Below are positions 6,739-7,927 of a stretch of 7,927 bases of DNA, in pieces. Location of the stretch: positions 1-7,927 of the forward strand of contig JAFZOC010000134.1 of assembly GCA_017550765.1 (NCBI GenBank), given 5' to 3'. The notes beneath the pieces are model-generated. The model was given only the letters and a program-made list of their open reading frames with translations. It did not search any database and was not told where the DNA came from. The position numbers and the translations under genes were made by a program. Position 1 is the first letter of the stretch. Each line of letters starts with the position of its first letter. The DNA comes from Oscillospiraceae bacterium. Lineage in GTDB: Bacteria; Bacillota_A; Clostridia; Oscillospirales; Oscillospiraceae.

Positions 6739-7719
6739 TCAGTCTCGGTAGCCCTTTTTTCGCCGATAGGCGCGGTGCAGGGCAGGGAAGGCGTTCTTCA
6801 GCCGGGTCGCCGCCCGGAAAGAGAGGGGCTTGGCCCGGAACAGCGCGTCATAGGGGGGCCTGACCAGTTCCTCGGTCTTCCCCTGCAGATACAGCAGCTC
6901 GAACTCCCGCTCCAGGATCGCCCGCTCCACCAGAGCGCGGCGCTCCCCGTCCACATGGCCCGCCACGGCCCGCAGCATCTCCCGCTGGCCCGTGACGAAG
7001 CGGATGAGCTTGCCGTATTGGCGGTCCACCCCGCTGCTCCAGGCGGAGGGGTTGGAGCCGATGCGGTAGAGGGACATGCAGCTGTCCAGGAAGCGGACCT
7101 TGCCGTTCATGGTCAGCCACAGGCCGATTGCGTGGTCGGTGAAGCCGTAGGAGAAGGCCACATCCCGGAAGTCCGGGGGATCGGTCAGATACTGCCGCCG
7201 GGCCAGGATGGAGCTGGTGTGGAAGGCGTGGCTCATGCCCTGCAGCACCTGCTCGAAGGGGATGTCCCGGTCGCCGTCCCGCGGAAAGAGGGCGCGGGGC
7301 TTTTCGCCGGATCCGGCTTTCTCGACCAGGGTGTTGTGTACGCAGCCGGTATAGTCCGGGTGCGCGTCCAGGAACGCCACCTGGCGCTGGAGCTTCTCCC
7401 GGTCGGTCCAGCAGTCGTCCCCCTCGCAGAGGGCGATGTACTCCCCCCTGGCGGCGGGATAGAGCACCGCGTCATAGATGTTGATCCCCTGGGAATACAG
7501 GTTCTTCTCCTGCAGGAAGGGGCGGACGATCTCCGGGAAGAGCTCCGCGTATTCCCGGACGATCTCGGCACTGCCGTCGGTGGAGGCGTCGTCGTTCACC
7601 AGGACCTCGAAGGCGAAGTCCGTCCGCTGCATCACGAAGCTCTCCAGCGTCCGGCGCAGATAGGGCGCGTGCTGATAGGCGGTGCAGAGCACCGAGACTT
7701 TGATCGGTCTTTCTTCCAT
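6739..7719 (-). CDS. Family 2 glycosyltransferase (GT-A fold)
   Basis: A 326-residue inverting-type GT2 enzyme that would move a sugar from a nucleotide donor to a growing lipid-linked glycan at the cytoplasmic membrane face. The N-terminal GT-A domain shows VSVLCTAYQHAPYLRRTLES (8-27), EVLVNDDASTDGS (38-50) for the nucleotide, and IALCEGDDCWTD (95-106), where Asp101/Asp102 form the DXD-like metal site. The Asp in FTDHAIG (193-199) is a candidate catalytic base. The C-terminal part has no clear membrane segment and ends in a basic tail, which may bind the membrane surface. The start codon shares one base with the stop of the upstream DUF951 gene (TGATG), and GAGGAG at 7733-7728 lies 8 bases upstream. 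The EGDDYWTD-like form is common in capsule and cell-wall glycan clusters. Donor and acceptor sugars cannot be deduced. Confidence 0.93.
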   Translation of the reverse strand: MEERPIKVSVLCTAYQHAPYLRRTLESFVMQRTDFAFEVLVNDDASTDGSAEIVREYAELFPEIVRPFLQEKNLYSQGINIYDAVLYPAARGEYIALCEGDDCWTDREKLQRQVAFLDAHPDYTGCVHNTLVEKAGSGEKPRALFPRDGDRDIPFEQVLQGMSHAFHTSSILARRQYLTDPPDFRDVAFSYGFTDHAIGLWLTMNGKVRFLDSCMSLYRIGSNPSAWSSGVDRQYGKLIRFVTGQREMLRAVAGHVDGERRALVERAILEREFELLYLQGKTEELVRPPYDALFRAKPLSFRAATRLKNAFPALHRAYRRKKGYRD

Positions 7720-7925
7720 CAGCCCTGCTCCTCTCCCGCGTCCGGCCGGGCGCGCCCCACCTTCCGCACGTTCTTCTCGAACCTGGCGCGGGGCCCGAAG
7801 ACCTCGTGGCCGCAGCCCTGGCAGCGGAGCCTGAAGTCCGCGCCGATGCGCAGCACCTCCCAGTCCCTGCTGCCGCAGGGATGGGGCTTCTTCATGGTGA
7901 GGATGTCGCCGATCTGGATGTCCAT
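7719..7925 (-). CDS. DUF951 family protein (YyzM-like), small Cys-containing protein
   Basis: A 68-residue protein that matches the DUF951 family widespread in Firmicutes (YyzM in Bacillus subtilis): MDIQIGDILTMKKPHPCGS (1-19), WEVLRIGADFRLRCQGCGH (22-40) and RFEKNVRKV (48-56). Cys17, Cys35 and Cys38 with His40 form a likely small metal-binding site; this is an inference. The biochemical role of the family is not known. In B. subtilis the gene lies near the replication origin, beside the YchF GTPase gene and parB, so this locus may be origin-linked, but no other origin gene is in the window. The start is the family's normal MDIxIGD; only two bases lie upstream, so its ribosome binding site and promoter are not visible. 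It overlaps the glycosyltransferase start by one base. The tail after residue 57 is a short hydrophilic extension. Confidence 0.88.
   Translation of the reverse strand: MDIQIGDILTMKKPHPCGSRDWEVLRIGADFRLRCQGCGHEVFGPRARFEKNVRKVGRARPDAGEEQG
7728..7733 (-). promoter_or_regulatory. Ribosome binding site of the glycosyltransferase gene, inside the DUF951 gene
   Basis: GAGGAG on the - strand, 8 bases before the ATG at 7719 and within the last codons of the DUF951 gene. With the TGATG stop/start overlap, it points to coupled translation of DUF951 and the glycosyltransferase. Confidence 0.65.
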
Positions 7926-7927
7926 AA

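Noticed and set aside
5121..6863. A 580-codon open frame on the + strand
   Set aside because: Antisense to the flippase gene, rich in His, Gln and Gly without domain motifs; again explained by GC-rich codon use on the other strand.

Overview
The window is GC-rich, mostly protein-coding DNA, most likely from a high-GC endospore-forming Firmicute (a clostridial lineage). The pointers are a SpoIID sporulation lytic transglycosylase at the left edge, a DUF951 (YyzM-type) protein at the right edge, consensus AGGAG-type ribosome binding sites, and a compact head-to-tail operon. No rRNA, tRNA, insertion sequence, integrase or CRISPR array is visible. The species cannot be named from this sequence alone.

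Layout: positions 2-898 (+ strand) hold the 3' part of spoIID, whose 5' end lies outside the window. It ends at a strong hairpin (899-926) that can terminate transcription from both sides. Everything to the right is on the - strand and reads right to left: DUF951 protein (7925-7719), family 2 glycosyltransferase (7719-6739), Wzx-like polysaccharide flippase (6677-5217), ATP-grasp/HAD fusion protein (5224-3938), DegT-type PLP sugar aminotransferase (3859-2756), and a membrane protein fused to a spermidine-synthase-like domain (2686-968). Two junctions overlap (1 bp and 8 bp). The other three gaps are 61-78 bp with no convincing terminator, so the six genes look like one transcription unit ending at the shared hairpin.

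How the genes may work together: the glycosyltransferase, flippase and aminotransferase are typical of a surface glycan cassette in which a lipid-linked, amino-sugar-containing glycan is built in the cytoplasm and flipped outward. The ATP-grasp domain could form an amide bond to the amino group made by the aminotransferase. The HAD domain fused to it could remove a phosphate from a precursor. The last gene adds an aminopropyltransferase-like domain anchored to the membrane, which raises the untested idea of a polyamine-type decoration. The cassette is incomplete here: no initiating glycosyl-1-phosphate transferase, no nucleotide-sugar dehydratase and no polymerase is seen, so these would have to be encoded elsewhere. 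The most notable items are the ATP-grasp/HAD fusion, its altered metal-site motif, and its linkage to the membrane aminopropyltransferase-like protein.
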